From assembly GCA_910580225.1 (NCBI GenBank), contig CAJTXE010000008.1:1-64000 (forward strand): a DNA stretch of 64,000 bases, written 5' to 3'. The notes under the pieces are model-generated. The model saw only the letters and a list, made by a program, of their open reading frames with translations. It did no database searches and had not been told where the DNA came from. Shown piece after piece: positions 46,868 to 56,533 of the stretch. Source of the DNA: an uncultured Acetatifactor sp. GTDB lineage: Bacteria; Bacillota; Clostridia; Lachnospirales; Lachnospiraceae. How positions within the stretch are numbered: position 1 is the first letter of the stretch; each line of letters starts with the position of its first letter. The position numbers and the translations under genes are program-made.

Positions 46868-47740
46868 TTATCGGCTGTCCCCCACGCCCTGTCCCAGGGA
46901 GAGCAGCTGCGCGGCATTTCCGCCCAGAACGGCCTCCTGCTGCACTGCATCCAGCCCGCTTTGCCGGATCAGTGCGATCATTTCCTTCTGTTCGCTCCAG
47001 GGACTGTCCGTGCCGAACAGAATGCGCTCTGCACCATGTTTTTCTACCATCCGCAGAAACCGGCTCCGGGGAAGAGGGGGATCTTCCTCCGGGGTCCGGG
47101 CCGTGCCCGGAGCGGGTTCTATGGGAAGCAGAGAAAATGCCGTATCAAGCCACACATTTCTGCCCACGATTCTCTCCTCCACTTCCTGCCAGCATTCCCA
47201 GCCGCCCATATGTGCCAGAACAAATTTCTCCGGCTTTACAATGTCCAGCATGGTTTCGATCCGGGAAACAGACGCATAATCCTCCCCGGGAAACCCGATA
47301 TCATACCCCGCATGGGTAAGGACAATCATGTCATTTTCCGAAGCGCAGGCGATGATCCGCTGGTATCGGATATCATCGATGGGAGTTCGCTGAAACACCG
47401 GATGAATCTTGACTCCTTTTACGCCCCGGCCGGCAAGCTCCTGCAGAATATGCCGGTAATCCTCATTTTCCGGGTGAATACCGCCAAAAGAAAGCAGCCC
47501 GGTCCGGACCCCGCTGCGATTTGTTTCAACCGCAATCCGGTTGATCTCCTCCTGCTGTCCCGGCCTGGTCACCACCGGGAGCAGAAGCGAATAATCCACT
47601 CCTGCCTCCCTCATGGAGCGCTGCAGCGCCCCGGCGGTGCCGTCCAGATAATTCAGGGATCTGGCGCTTTTCGCCAGCTTCCCTATGGCCCGGCCGGCCA
47701 GATTCTCCGGAAACGTATGCGTATGAAAATCGATAATCAT
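46868..47740 (-). CDS. Amidohydrolase-family (amidohydrolase 2) TIM-barrel hydrolase
   Basis: A 290-residue metal-dependent hydrolase or decarboxylase of the amidohydrolase 2 group. The metal-binding pattern is visible as DFHTHTFPE at the N-terminus, KIHPVF near 118, LTHAGY near 145, LAHMGGW near 176 and GTDSPW near 245. The start is ATG 47738-47740 after GGGAGGT. It lies 59 bases downstream of the alpha-mannosidase gene, probably in its transcript. The substrate is unknown. Confidence 0.85.
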   Translation of the reverse strand: MIIDFHTHTFPENLAGRAIGKLAKSARSLNYLDGTAGALQRSMREAGVDYSLLLPVVTRPGQQEEINRIAVETNRSGVRTGLLSFGGIHPENEDYRHILQELAGRGVKGVKIHPVFQRTPIDDIRYQRIIACASENDMIVLTHAGYDIGFPGEDYASVSRIETMLDIVKPEKFVLAHMGGWECWQEVEERIVGRNVWLDTAFSLLPIEPAPGTARTPEEDPPLPRSRFLRMVEKHGAERILFGTDSPWSEQKEMIALIRQSGLDAVQQEAVLGGNAAQLLSLGQGVGDSR

Positions 47741-47799
47741 CTGAACCTCCCGCAAAACTTCCCGCCGGCTGCCTCTTCACGGCATCCTCAACAGGCAAT

Positions 47800-50700
47800 T
47801 TAATAAGTAATCATTATGGTCTTAATCTCAAAGGCACGGAATTCCAGTTCCAGCTGCCGGGCAGGTACATATTCCTTCTCAGCTTCTTCCAGCATATTGG
47901 TCTGTGCCAGGCCTTTCACCGGGAATCCAAACGTAAGGTTCACCTTCCCGGCCGATCCCTCCGCCTCATAGAGCCTCAGGATAAATCCTCTTCCGTTTTT
48001 CTCCATGGGCTTCACGGTCTCTGCGATCACATGGTCGCAGTCCAGGCTGACCAGGCTCTCCATAGGCAGATTTCCGTCCACCGTCAACGGTTTCTCATTG
48101 AGCAGATATGCCGGCTGAATCACACTCTCTGCGGACAGACTGCCCATATGGGGCAGGAACGCGTATGTGCATTCATGAAGCCCCTTGTCTCCCCTCTCAT
48201 CCGGCATACAGCCGCCTTTGTGCAGAGAAAGCCGCATCTGAGAGTCTTTGACGCTGATGCCGTATTTGCAGTCGTTCAGCACCGCCGCCCCGTAACGAGT
48301 CTCCGAGAGATCCGTATATTTGTGGTTAGATACTTCAAACTTCGCCTTCTCAATCTCCGTATTCCGATTGGTCACACGGCGGATATAGCCGAACTGGATC
48401 TCCTGGCTGGCAAAATCGGTATGAATCGTGGTGTCGAAAGCCGCCTTCAGGAACCGATGATCATCCTGCCAGTCCATACGCGTCTCGAATATCACTGCCG
48501 GAGAATCGGCACGGAAAATCATATCCTGCTCCAGGGTAGATTTCCCGCTGAGACCATAGCGGCTGCGGATTCTGAATTCCACCGGTCCGTCTGCAGCCAC
48601 CCTGCGTTCCAACAACCGGGCGCAATCCTGCAGCTTGCTCTCGTAATCCGCATCCACATCCCAGTTGTCCCAGCCAAGAGAGACCTCTTCCGCCATCAGC
48701 AGGGTGTTCAGTGCATATCCCTCCCCCCTCAGCTGACGTCCGTTGCGCTTGTCCACAAAAGATTCCAGATATCCCCTGTCATTAAAGACTACTTTCACCA
48801 GGGGCGTCTCCAAAATCTCTCCCGCTTCTCCGCTCTGTGAAAATGCCGAGACAGACTGCGGACAGTCCTTTGTCATGGAGAGCACCGTGCTGCCGAAGGC
48901 AGGGATACGGACTCCCATAACTGCCAGTTTCCTGCTGCCGTCCATGTCCTCCACCACCTGCTGAGGATAGCCGCCTTCCACATAGTATCCCTCGAAAGGA
49001 AGATAGACAACATCACTTCTCTGAAAAGAAAGCGTATTCACCAGAGTGACCGTCTTCTTCTGTTCTTCCGAAGCACTGCCGGCCGCCGCAGGCGTCTCTC
49101 CTGCCCACTCCGCCAGCATTTCCCCGCTCTGCTTCCGGGATTGCGCAATGATGTGTCCCACCGCTGCAATGGCCTCGTCATGCGCCTGGGGAATACAGGT
49201 ACCCGGCAGAATATCGTGGAACTGATTGATCAGCATCTCATTGGTTAGAGGATCAATGTGCTCCGAGGATGCAGCCCTGTCCCTGCGCAGTGCATCCCGC
49301 ACCGTAAGGTACTCCAGGTCGCGAAGGGCAAATTCCGCTTTCCGGTTGTTCCGCTTGATCACATGCTGGTTGGTCAGAGTACCTCTGTGCAGTTCCAGAT
49401 AGAGCTCACCGTTATAGGTGGAGGGCTCCACCAGGCTCTCCTCCAGCTTCTGCATAAAACGGCTCACTGTGGTATGGGCGGTCCTGGGCATCCCCTCCAC
49501 ATCCTTCATCCGCTCCGCCATCTCAATCATGCCGAACTCCGGCCCGCCGCCTCCGTCCCCGAAGCCATAGGAGATCAGACGCATATTGGACACGGCACGT
49601 TCCTTGATGGTATTGTCCCCGTCTGTCAGCAGATTTTCCGTCAGCATCTCGGGATCCGGCCATATATGGGTCCGGTTAAAATGGACCAAAACCCTGGAGC
49701 CGTCAATCCCTTTCCAATAAAACGTATCATAGGGAAAAACATTGGTATCATTCCATGCCATTTTGGTGGTAAGGAAATACTTCACCCGACAGCCCTGCAT
49801 AATCTGAGGCAGGGAGGCGCTGTAGCCAAAGGTATCCGGCAGCCAGAAGGCATCTGAAGTATAGTCAAAATTCTCCCTTGTAAATTTCTGCCCCCATACA
49901 AACTGCCGGATCATGTACTCGCCTGAGGGAATGTTGCAGTCACACTCGATCCAGACTCCGCCGTTTGGCTCATAACGGCCTTCCGCCACTCTTTTTTTGA
50001 TCTCTTCAAACAGGGCAGGATACATCCGCTTAATAATGTCTCCATGATACGCCGAACTCTGCACAAAGGTATAGTCCGGATACTGATCCATCAGATTCAT
50101 CTGGTTAGCATAAGTCCTGGCGCATTTCTTCTCGGTCTCTCCCCGATGCCACAGCCAGGCCGTATCCATATGGGAGTGGCCGATTAGACCGGCCCAGGGG
50201 GCCGATGGGGCATTTTTCTCCTGCAGGACTTTCTTCAGGATCATGTCCGCCCTGCGGATCTCCATCCGGAAGACTTCAGGATCTTCATTCTCGAAATCAT
50301 AGGAAATAAAATTGTGGATTTCCAACAATGCCCGCACAAATGCAGCCCTGCGGAAACTCTTCTTCTCCAGGACTTTCGCCATCTGATTGGCTGCCTTCAG
50401 ATCAAAATAAAAATCCGCCAGCTCCTCATCCTTCAGACAGATATCCACAGGATGATAGACAATTCGGTAATGTTTCTGGGCTTCCACGAGAAAAGGCTGG
50501 GTTCCCTTGATGTAATGGTTTGCATAGTACTCAAACGCCATTTCTATCGTCTCTCCGCCTCTGGCTTCCTTGCACAGCATGTCGCAGTAATGATTGCCGT
50601 GGCTGTGTACGATAAACTTGGCCGCATAATTTCCGTAAGGTTTGCCGTTCACCCATAGCATCCCCTCATAGCCCTGAATCTTGGGGTAAACAAACAGCCG

Positions 50701-50949
50701 CTTCCCGTCCAGCTCCTGCGGAACCGTATAGCTGCCCAGGAACCAGCAGTAAATTCCCCGCCCCTCGAAGACAGTCCCATCTTCGCACGTGGTGAAACAG
50801 GACTCCTCCGGCACATCGTGATGGCTTCCGTCTGTCAGGAAAGCCTTCATGGGCACGGTTCCCACGGTGTAAAACAACTTCGGCTCCAGCATTTCCTCCA
50901 GGCGTTTTAATTTGCCCAGCATTCGTTCCAACTGCTTTTCTGTGTACAT
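47800..50949 (-). CDS. GH38 alpha-mannosidase
   Basis: A 1049-residue class II alpha-mannosidase. The zinc site begins GHSHMDTAWLWHRGET near residue 255, and the catalytic nucleophile Asp is in FWLPDTFGYSASLPQ near 370. NQFHDILPGT near 590 is also diagnostic. The C-terminal half (about 660-1049) forms the expected beta-rich domains. There is no signal peptide, so it acts in the cytoplasm, probably on imported mannosides or N-glycan fragments. The start at 50949 has a GGAGGAA site, and the promoter lies in the end of truA. Confidence 0.95.
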   Translation of the reverse strand: MYTEKQLERMLGKLKRLEEMLEPKLFYTVGTVPMKAFLTDGSHHDVPEESCFTTCEDGTVFEGRGIYCWFLGSYTVPQELDGKRLFVYPKIQGYEGMLWVNGKPYGNYAAKFIVHSHGNHYCDMLCKEARGGETIEMAFEYYANHYIKGTQPFLVEAQKHYRIVYHPVDICLKDEELADFYFDLKAANQMAKVLEKKSFRRAAFVRALLEIHNFISYDFENEDPEVFRMEIRRADMILKKVLQEKNAPSAPWAGLIGHSHMDTAWLWHRGETEKKCARTYANQMNLMDQYPDYTFVQSSAYHGDIIKRMYPALFEEIKKRVAEGRYEPNGGVWIECDCNIPSGEYMIRQFVWGQKFTRENFDYTSDAFWLPDTFGYSASLPQIMQGCRVKYFLTTKMAWNDTNVFPYDTFYWKGIDGSRVLVHFNRTHIWPDPEMLTENLLTDGDNTIKERAVSNMRLISYGFGDGGGGPEFGMIEMAERMKDVEGMPRTAHTTVSRFMQKLEESLVEPSTYNGELYLELHRGTLTNQHVIKRNNRKAEFALRDLEYLTVRDALRRDRAASSEHIDPLTNEMLINQFHDILPGTCIPQAHDEAIAAVGHIIAQSRKQSGEMLAEWAGETPAAAGSASEEQKKTVTLVNTLSFQRSDVVYLPFEGYYVEGGYPQQVVEDMDGSRKLAVMGVRIPAFGSTVLSMTKDCPQSVSAFSQSGEAGEILETPLVKVVFNDRGYLESFVDKRNGRQLRGEGYALNTLLMAEEVSLGWDNWDVDADYESKLQDCARLLERRVAADGPVEFRIRSRYGLSGKSTLEQDMIFRADSPAVIFETRMDWQDDHRFLKAAFDTTIHTDFASQEIQFGYIRRVTNRNTEIEKAKFEVSNHKYTDLSETRYGAAVLNDCKYGISVKDSQMRLSLHKGGCMPDERGDKGLHECTYAFLPHMGSLSAESVIQPAYLLNEKPLTVDGNLPMESLVSLDCDHVIAETVKPMEKNGRGFILRLYEAEGSAGKVNLTFGFPVKGLAQTNMLEEAEKEYVPARQLELEFRAFEIKTIMITY

Positions 50950-51043
50950 TTCTTCCTCCTTATTTCCGTCAATCGTCTCTCGGAATCTCCAGGCCTTATT
51001 TCGTCAGGCTTCCAGTTTTATTCGTTTTCTCATTTTCGGCTTT

Positions 51044-51072
51044 ATCATACCACAAAGCATACCTGTTTTCAA
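51044..51072 (-). promoter_or_regulatory. Promoter for the alpha-mannosidase operon, overlapping the truA stop
   Basis: Minus-strand TTGAAA (51067-51072), 17-base spacer, TATGAT (51044-51049). The -35 box contains the truA stop codon TGA (51069-51071). Confidence 0.65.
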
Positions 51073-51806
51073 TCGTAATCCACCTCCATCAGACACAGTC
51101 CCTGTGCCGGAGCCGTAGGGCCGGCTTTCCGGCGGTCCGGGCTTTCCAGCGCTGCTTCCAGCTGCTCCTGACTCATCCTCCCGTACCCCACTTCCAGCAG
51201 AGTCCCCACCATGATCCGCACCATATTCTGGAGAAATCCTGTGCCGTGAAACGTAAACTGCAGATAGTCATTCTGACGCTGGATTGTAATCTGGTCCACC
51301 CTGCGCACAGTGGACTTTTTCATCCGGGGATTCACACAGAAGTTCCGGAAATCATGCTCCCCCTTCAGCAGCGCCGCCGCCTGTTCCATCCGTTCCAAAT
51401 CCGGTTTTCCATCCAGGCGGGTACAGTATTTCCTGTCAAAGGCGGACTTCACTTCCCCGTCCCGGCAGGTATAGCGGTAGGTTTTTCCCAGGGCATTATA
51501 GCGGGCGTGGAATCTTGGGGATGCCTCCCGCACTTCCCTCACCGCAATATCGTCCGGAAGACAGCGGTTCATGTAATCCCGGATTTCCCCGCAGGACAGT
51601 TCCGTCTCCAGAAACGCATTCGCCGTCATCCCCCGGGCATGGACTCCTGCATCTGTTCTTCCTGCGCCGATTACTTCCACCTCCCTGCCGCACATCAGGC
51701 TCAGTACGTTTTCCAGCTTTCCCTGAATGGTAATTTTCCCCGGCTGCCGCTGCCATCCGAAATAGCGGCTTCCGTCATATTCCAACAGAAATCTGTAATT
51801 CTTCAT
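51069..51806 (-). CDS. truA: tRNA pseudouridine(38-40) synthase TruA
   Basis: The 245-residue enzyme makes pseudouridine at positions 38-40 of tRNA anticodon arms. The catalytic Asp is in GAGRTDAGVHARGM near residue 52, and YDGSRYFGWQRQ opens the protein. FTFHGTGFLQNMVRIMVGTL near 190 is typical. It follows the ECF S-component gene by 61 bases. Confidence 0.96.
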   Translation of the reverse strand: MKNYRFLLEYDGSRYFGWQRQPGKITIQGKLENVLSLMCGREVEVIGAGRTDAGVHARGMTANAFLETELSCGEIRDYMNRCLPDDIAVREVREASPRFHARYNALGKTYRYTCRDGEVKSAFDRKYCTRLDGKPDLERMEQAAALLKGEHDFRNFCVNPRMKKSTVRRVDQITIQRQNDYLQFTFHGTGFLQNMVRIMVGTLLEVGYGRMSQEQLEAALESPDRRKAGPTAPAQGLCLMEVDYD

Positions 51807-51867
51807 CTCATGCCCTCCGGCCTTCTCCTTTTCCCGTCCTGCTGCCTCTCCTGCAGACCGTCTGCGC

Positions 51868-52407
51868 CTAATCTTTCAAAACTGCCCTCTTTAAAATCCT
51901 TATCACCGGCAGAGCCACTGTTCCCCCCATAAGGGCCGTGGCCAGCTGGGGAAGGGAAAACATATGGGAAACCACCGAGGCCTGGGGCTCAGGCAGCCCC
52001 AGCAGCACAGGAACCGCCAATCTGACAATGCCCACATACAGAACCAGAAATTTAATCACCGCCCCGGCACACACGGCAGCCCCGCCGGATACATATTGAT
52101 TTCCCATATTCCGGTTCCCCAGGAAATACCAGGCCAGTATATAGACCATATTACCCAGCGCAATGAAGGGAATCAGCGCCCACAGGGGACCGATCCCCGC
52201 CAGTTTTGCCAAAATGGGCGAAATCACAGCTACGGCGGCGCCGGACATAACACCGCAGGTCATCACCGAGACCGCCAGCAGCCCATTCACCAGGGTTCCT
52301 GTAACCAGTGTGTTCCCCAACGGCGCCGTGGCAGCCTGCAGCACCACCAGAAGTGCAATAAAGGCCCCTGTGCGAGTCATCCATAACGTTTTTTCCCTGT
52401 TGCTCAT
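51868..52407 (-). CDS. ECF transporter S component-like membrane protein
   Basis: A 178-residue hydrophobic protein with about five or six membrane helices. The N-terminus MSNREKTLWMTRTGAFIALL and the Ala/Gly-rich helices resemble substrate-binding S components of energy-coupling-factor vitamin transporters. The shared EcfA/T module is not in this window. The start ATG at 52407 has GGAGAG eight bases upstream; a longer frame has no support. It is upstream of truA on the same strand. Vitamin specificity cannot be read. Confidence 0.7.
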   Translation of the reverse strand: MSNREKTLWMTRTGAFIALLVVLQAATAPLGNTLVTGTLVNGLLAVSVMTCGVMSGAAVAVISPILAKLAGIGPLWALIPFIALGNMVYILAWYFLGNRNMGNQYVSGGAAVCAGAVIKFLVLYVGIVRLAVPVLLGLPEPQASVVSHMFSLPQLATALMGGTVALPVIRILKRAVLKD

Positions 52408-52482
52408 ACGTAAAGCTCTCCTTCCTTTTCCTGTCTTCCAATCCGGAGGACAGCGGGCTGTTCCCAGCCGCATACTCAGGCT

Positions 52483-52488
52483 ATTATA
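52483..52488 (-). promoter_or_regulatory. Possible -10 box for the ECF S component-truA unit
   Basis: A perfect TATAAT on the minus strand about 75 bases upstream of the gene; no good -35 is present. Confidence 0.4.
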
Positions 52489-52600
52489 CAGCATCCCGCC
52501 CCCTGAGGGAATATCCTATTGAATGCTTTCGCAAATTTGCAGACCTGCCTGCTGCCGCGGACGGTGACGCTTTCGGATAGAAACCTTTTGAAAAAAGCCG

Positions 52601-52629
52601 TTGTTGAATATTTCAAAATATGATACTCT
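52601..52629 (+). promoter_or_regulatory. Extended -10 promoter for aroA
   Basis: TTGTTG (52601-52606), 17-base spacer ending TGA, then TACTCT (52624-52629), of the same TGATACTNT type as at 45153 and 59655. Confidence 0.45.
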
Positions 52630-52722
52630 TGACAGAGAATGCGGTCTTCCTTTCGCCGCACAGAAAATCAGCCGAGACAGTTCCCTGTCCTGTCGGCAGA
52701 CAAGAAAACAGGAGAAAACTTC

Positions 52723-54045
52723 ATGATTACCGAAAAGACATACTCTGTTCCGTTTATATATCACACCAAATCCTCCCGGAATACTCCCATTGAAGCGGAT
52801 GTCCCCGGCTCCAAGAGCATCACCAACCGCGCCCTGCTGCTGGCCGCACTGGCGGAAGGAACTTCCCGTCTGGAGGGTGTATTGTTCTCGGATGACTCCA
52901 GACATTTTCTGAACTGTCTCCGGGAGCTGGGCTTTGAAACCAACATAGACGAAGCAGGACGGCGTGTTTCCGTCCGGGGCCTGGGCGGAGCGGCGCCTCT
53001 GGCAGAAGCCTCCCTTTATGTTGGCAGCGCAGGCACTGCCGCCCGCTTTCTCACCGCCTGGCTGGGACTGTCCCGGGGAATCTATCATATGGACGCCTCG
53101 GAGCAGATGCGCAGACGCCCCATGGCGCCCCTGCTTAACGCCCTGGGTGAACTGGGATGCGAAGTCATCCCTTCCATTGACGGCAGGGAAGGCCATTTCC
53201 CATTCACCCTTCAGGCACAGGGATTTCATAAAAATGACATTTCTGTCAACATTGACAGCAGCAGCCAGTTCCTCAGCGCCCTGCTCATCGTCTCCTGCCT
53301 GTGCGGGGAAGATTTTACCACCCGGATAGAAGGAACACACGGAATGTCCTATATCGAAATGACTGTGAAAATGATGGAACAATTCGGTGTGCATATACAG
53401 CGAACCGGGAATCGTGCCTTCCTCACCCCGGCCGGACAGCGGTATCAGCCCCGGGATTACCAGGTAGAGCCGGATGTGTCCGCAGCCTGCTATTTCTATG
53501 CCATGAGCCCTCTTTTAGGGATTCCCGTGAGAGTACGCCATGTGCAGTTTGATTCCATGCAGGGGGATGTACAGTTCGTCCGAATTCTGGAACAGATGGG
53601 GTGTCATGCCTGTGACACACCCGAAGGAATCCTGGTATCCCCGCCGCCGGACGGCATTTTCCATGGTATCACTGCGGATATGTCCGGCTGTTCCGACCAG
53701 GCCATCACTTTGGCAGCCATCGCGCCCTTTGCGGACAGTCCCACCACCATAAACGGAATAAAGCATATTCGCTGTCAGGAAAGTGACCGCATTGCCGCCG
53801 TGTGCAGAGAGCTTTCCAAAATGGGGATTCGGTGTGAAGAACGGGAAGACGGTATGACCATCCATCCCGGCATGCCCGGGCCCTCCCTGGTGAAAACCTA
53901 CGACGACCACCGCATGGCCATGGGCTTTTCCCTGACCGGTCTGCGGAGTCCCGGAATCGTCATCGCCGACCCGGGATGCTGCCGCAAGACTTTTGAAGAT
54001 TATTTTGAAGTATTTCAACAGATAATCGATTCTGTCACAAAGTGA
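52723..54045 (+). CDS. aroA: 3-phosphoshikimate 1-carboxyvinyltransferase (EPSP synthase)
   Basis: The 440-residue enzyme of the shikimate pathway joins shikimate-3-phosphate and phosphoenolpyruvate. Motifs include VPGSKSITNRALLLAAL near residues 27-43, VGSAGTAARFLTA near 102, and the C-terminal QESDRI and DDHRMAMGF blocks. The start at 52723 is set by CAGGAGAA; the longer 28-codon extension is not family-like. No other aro gene is adjacent. It stands alone, facing the divergent ECF S component unit and convergent with GH42. Confidence 0.95.
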   Translation: MITEKTYSVPFIYHTKSSRNTPIEADVPGSKSITNRALLLAALAEGTSRLEGVLFSDDSRHFLNCLRELGFETNIDEAGRRVSVRGLGGAAPLAEASLYVGSAGTAARFLTAWLGLSRGIYHMDASEQMRRRPMAPLLNALGELGCEVIPSIDGREGHFPFTLQAQGFHKNDISVNIDSSSQFLSALLIVSCLCGEDFTTRIEGTHGMSYIEMTVKMMEQFGVHIQRTGNRAFLTPAGQRYQPRDYQVEPDVSAACYFYAMSPLLGIPVRVRHVQFDSMQGDVQFVRILEQMGCHACDTPEGILVSPPPDGIFHGITADMSGCSDQAITLAAIAPFADSPTTINGIKHIRCQESDRIAAVCRELSKMGIRCEEREDGMTIHPGMPGPSLVKTYDDHRMAMGFSLTGLRSPGIVIADPGCCRKTFEDYFEVFQQIIDSVTK

Positions 54046-54115
54046 GCGGGCGGCAGCAGTTTCCATCCCCCCACGCCATTGTCAGAAAATGCCCCTTACT
54101 GCCGCCGCTCTCAGA

Positions 54116-56152
54116 TCACTCCGCTGCGGTATGAACCACCGCAACGCCGCATGCCGGCAATGTCAGCTCTCCTGCGACTTCCCGGTCTGTTACCAGATCC
54201 CTTCCGGTGATTCCGGGAAGACTCACTGCCTCCAGCGTATTGTTGAGATAAAAGGCATAGCTTCCCGACTCACCGGTTCTCACATGACATTCCACACCCT
54301 CCGGCAGTCTTCTCACCGGAATCCCTGCATCTGTCAGCATTTTTTCAAACAGAGACTCCATTCGGGCCCCGTCAGTCCTGGCCGCCACATAGTAGGCTTT
54401 TCCTTTTCCAAATGCCCTGCAGGTCAGGGCTGCGCCTCCCTGATAGAAGTCCTCCGTGTAAGTCCCCAGCACCTCCGCATCCTGCACCCGCAGAATCTCC
54501 GCGTAATCCCTGACCTCCCATATGGTGCCGTCCGTCAGCCGGATTCCATTGCGGTCAGAAGGATAGAACGTGTCAATCTCCTCACTGATGATGCCGAAGA
54601 GGTCCTTCAGACCATCCCCCGGAAAGCCGCCCAGGAAACAGAGCTGCTCCTCATTCACATAGCCTGTGCAGTAGGTGGCAAGGAGCTGTCCGCCCCTCTC
54701 CACGAAAGCCTTCAGATTCGCTGCGGTCCCCGGCTGCAGCATAAACAGCATAGGTGCAACTACAACATCATAATCATCCAGATTTTCATCTGATCCCACT
54801 ACATCCATATCCACGCCCAGTCGGAAGAAGGCTTTCCAGATATCGCTGCAGGTAGATCCATACCTCTTTGTGGCCTGAGCAAAAGCCTTGGCATCGTCAA
54901 TGGCCCAGCGATTGTCCCAGTCAAACAGCAACGCCGCCTTCGTCTTCACAAGGGTACCTGCGGCAGGCGCGATCTTTTTCAGCAATTCCCCCACTTCAGC
55001 CACTTCCCGGAAAATTCTGGTATCATCCGTTCCCAGATGGTCCACCACCGCACCATGGAACTGTTCATAGGAGCCCCGTCCCTTCCGCCACTGAAAATAT
55101 TGTACGGTGTCCGAACCGCAGGCAGCCGCCTGAAGACAGGCAAGTCTGTGTACACCTGGACGTTTCACTTTGTTTACTGCCTGCCAGTTCACCAGTCCCG
55201 GCGCACTCTCCATCATCATGAACGGTTTGCCGCGTTTCAGAGAACGCATCACCGCATGATGAAAAGCGGTCTCCACCATGGTTTCTCCCAGCGTCTCTCT
55301 GTCATTGTGAAAGGGAGGATAATTGTCCCAGGAAATCGCATCCAGAGCGGGCGCCATCTTCCGGTAGTCCAGCCCGCCGAACAGGCGCATGAAATTGGCT
55401 GTCACCGGTACATCCGGCGTCACGCTGCGCAGCGCGTCAATCTCGGCCTGCATAAAGTCATTGGTATTCCAGGTAGTGAAACGCTTCCATTCCAGATTCA
55501 GTCCCATCACACTGGTCTCGCCATGGACAAAAGGCGGTTCGATCTGCTCGAAACTGTTGTAGCGATGACTCCAGAATGCAGTCCACCATGCAGCATTCAG
55601 CTTCTCGATATCATGATCATACTTCTCTTCCAGATAGGCGCGGAATTTCCCGGCACAGTGGGGACAGAAGCACTCCCCGCTGAATTCATTGGAAATATGA
55701 TACATAATTACACCGGGATGGGAGCCGAACCTCTCGGCCAGCTTCCGGTCTATGATTGCAGTCTTTTCCCTGTAAATGGGAGAAGACATACAGTGATTAT
55801 GCCTTCCGCCATGATGAGCACGCAACCCCATTTCATCTACCCGCATTGCCTCAGGATACGCCTCATCCAGCCATGCCGGACGGGCGCCGGAGGGCGTGGC
55901 CAGCACGGTGTATATGCCGTTTTGATACAAACGCTCTATGATATCCTCCAGCCACTGGAAATGAAACTCCCCTTCCCTGGGTTCCAGCACGGACCAGGAA
56001 AATACGCCCAGCGTGGCACTGTTCATACCCGCCTTTTTCATCAGTCTCACATCTTCTTCCAAAATGTCCGGCCGGTCCAGCCATTGCTCCGGATTGTAGT
56101 CCCCGCCGTGGACAAAGCCGCCCACCTGGGGAAACAGGATCTTTTTCTCCAT
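54116..56152 (-). CDS. GH42 beta-galactosidase
   Basis: The 678-residue enzyme has the GH42 opening GGDYNPEQW, acid/base Glu in ISNEFSGECFCPHC near residue 155, the cysteine set of the GH42 metal site in that stretch, and nucleophile Glu in MMMESAPGLVNW near 313. The trimerisation domain (about 390-590) and C-terminal beta domain are complete. No signal peptide is visible. The promoter at 56235-56263 is close to consensus. It hydrolyses terminal beta-galactosides such as those from arabinogalactan or galacto-oligosaccharides; exact substrate unknown. Confidence 0.94.
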   Translation of the reverse strand: MEKKILFPQVGGFVHGGDYNPEQWLDRPDILEEDVRLMKKAGMNSATLGVFSWSVLEPREGEFHFQWLEDIIERLYQNGIYTVLATPSGARPAWLDEAYPEAMRVDEMGLRAHHGGRHNHCMSSPIYREKTAIIDRKLAERFGSHPGVIMYHISNEFSGECFCPHCAGKFRAYLEEKYDHDIEKLNAAWWTAFWSHRYNSFEQIEPPFVHGETSVMGLNLEWKRFTTWNTNDFMQAEIDALRSVTPDVPVTANFMRLFGGLDYRKMAPALDAISWDNYPPFHNDRETLGETMVETAFHHAVMRSLKRGKPFMMMESAPGLVNWQAVNKVKRPGVHRLACLQAAACGSDTVQYFQWRKGRGSYEQFHGAVVDHLGTDDTRIFREVAEVGELLKKIAPAAGTLVKTKAALLFDWDNRWAIDDAKAFAQATKRYGSTCSDIWKAFFRLGVDMDVVGSDENLDDYDVVVAPMLFMLQPGTAANLKAFVERGGQLLATYCTGYVNEEQLCFLGGFPGDGLKDLFGIISEEIDTFYPSDRNGIRLTDGTIWEVRDYAEILRVQDAEVLGTYTEDFYQGGAALTCRAFGKGKAYYVAARTDGARMESLFEKMLTDAGIPVRRLPEGVECHVRTGESGSYAFYLNNTLEAVSLPGITGRDLVTDREVAGELTLPACGVAVVHTAAE

Positions 56153-56234
56153 TTGTATTTACTCCTTCCCTTTTGACATCATCTGTCTGATCTACAGCAG
56201 TTCAGGCTGTTTCTGAACCATTATGCCTGATTCC

Positions 56235-56263
56235 AGTATAGCGATTTCCCAGGGATAAGTCAA
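56235..56263 (-). promoter_or_regulatory. Promoter for the GH42 gene
   Basis: Minus-strand TTGACT (56258-56263), 17-base spacer, TATACT (56235-56240), 83 bases upstream of the start. Confidence 0.7.
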
Positions 56264-56415
56264 ACGGTTCTCTCCGTTTTTCACAGAAATTCCGGCAGTC
56301 AGAAACAGAAGAATCCCGCCGTGCCGGCCCCCGATATACGGCGTCAGAAACCGCCCGACACCGCACCGGAAACACAGCTCTCAAAGGTCTGAACTGGATA
56401 CTCTCAGAATTTCTC

Positions 56416-56444
56416 TTGTCAATCCGCACAGAATCAGGTAAACT
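56416..56444 (+). promoter_or_regulatory. Promoter for the LspA-like gene
   Basis: TTGTCA (56416-56421), 17-base spacer, TAAACT (56439-56444), giving a leader of about 83 bases that contains two hairpins. Confidence 0.6.
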
Positions 56445-56469
56445 GGAATGCAGAGAACAGAAGGTTGAA

Positions 56470-56520
56470 ATTTGAAAGGAAGCTTTCAAATATTGATTGA
56501 TATGCGCGCCCAAGCGCGCA
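56470..56520 (+). promoter_or_regulatory. Two hairpins before the LspA-like ribosome binding site
   Basis: The first (56470-56491) pairs TTTGAAAG with CTTTCAAA. The second (56503-56520) pairs TGCGCGC with GCGCGCA and ends directly at the GAGGGG ribosome binding site, so it could limit translation. Confidence 0.6.
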
Positions 56521-56533
56521 GAGGGGTATAAAA

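Noticed and set aside
55037..56176. 379-codon plus-strand open frame
   Set aside because: Antisense to the GH42 gene, whose catalytic motifs are intact.
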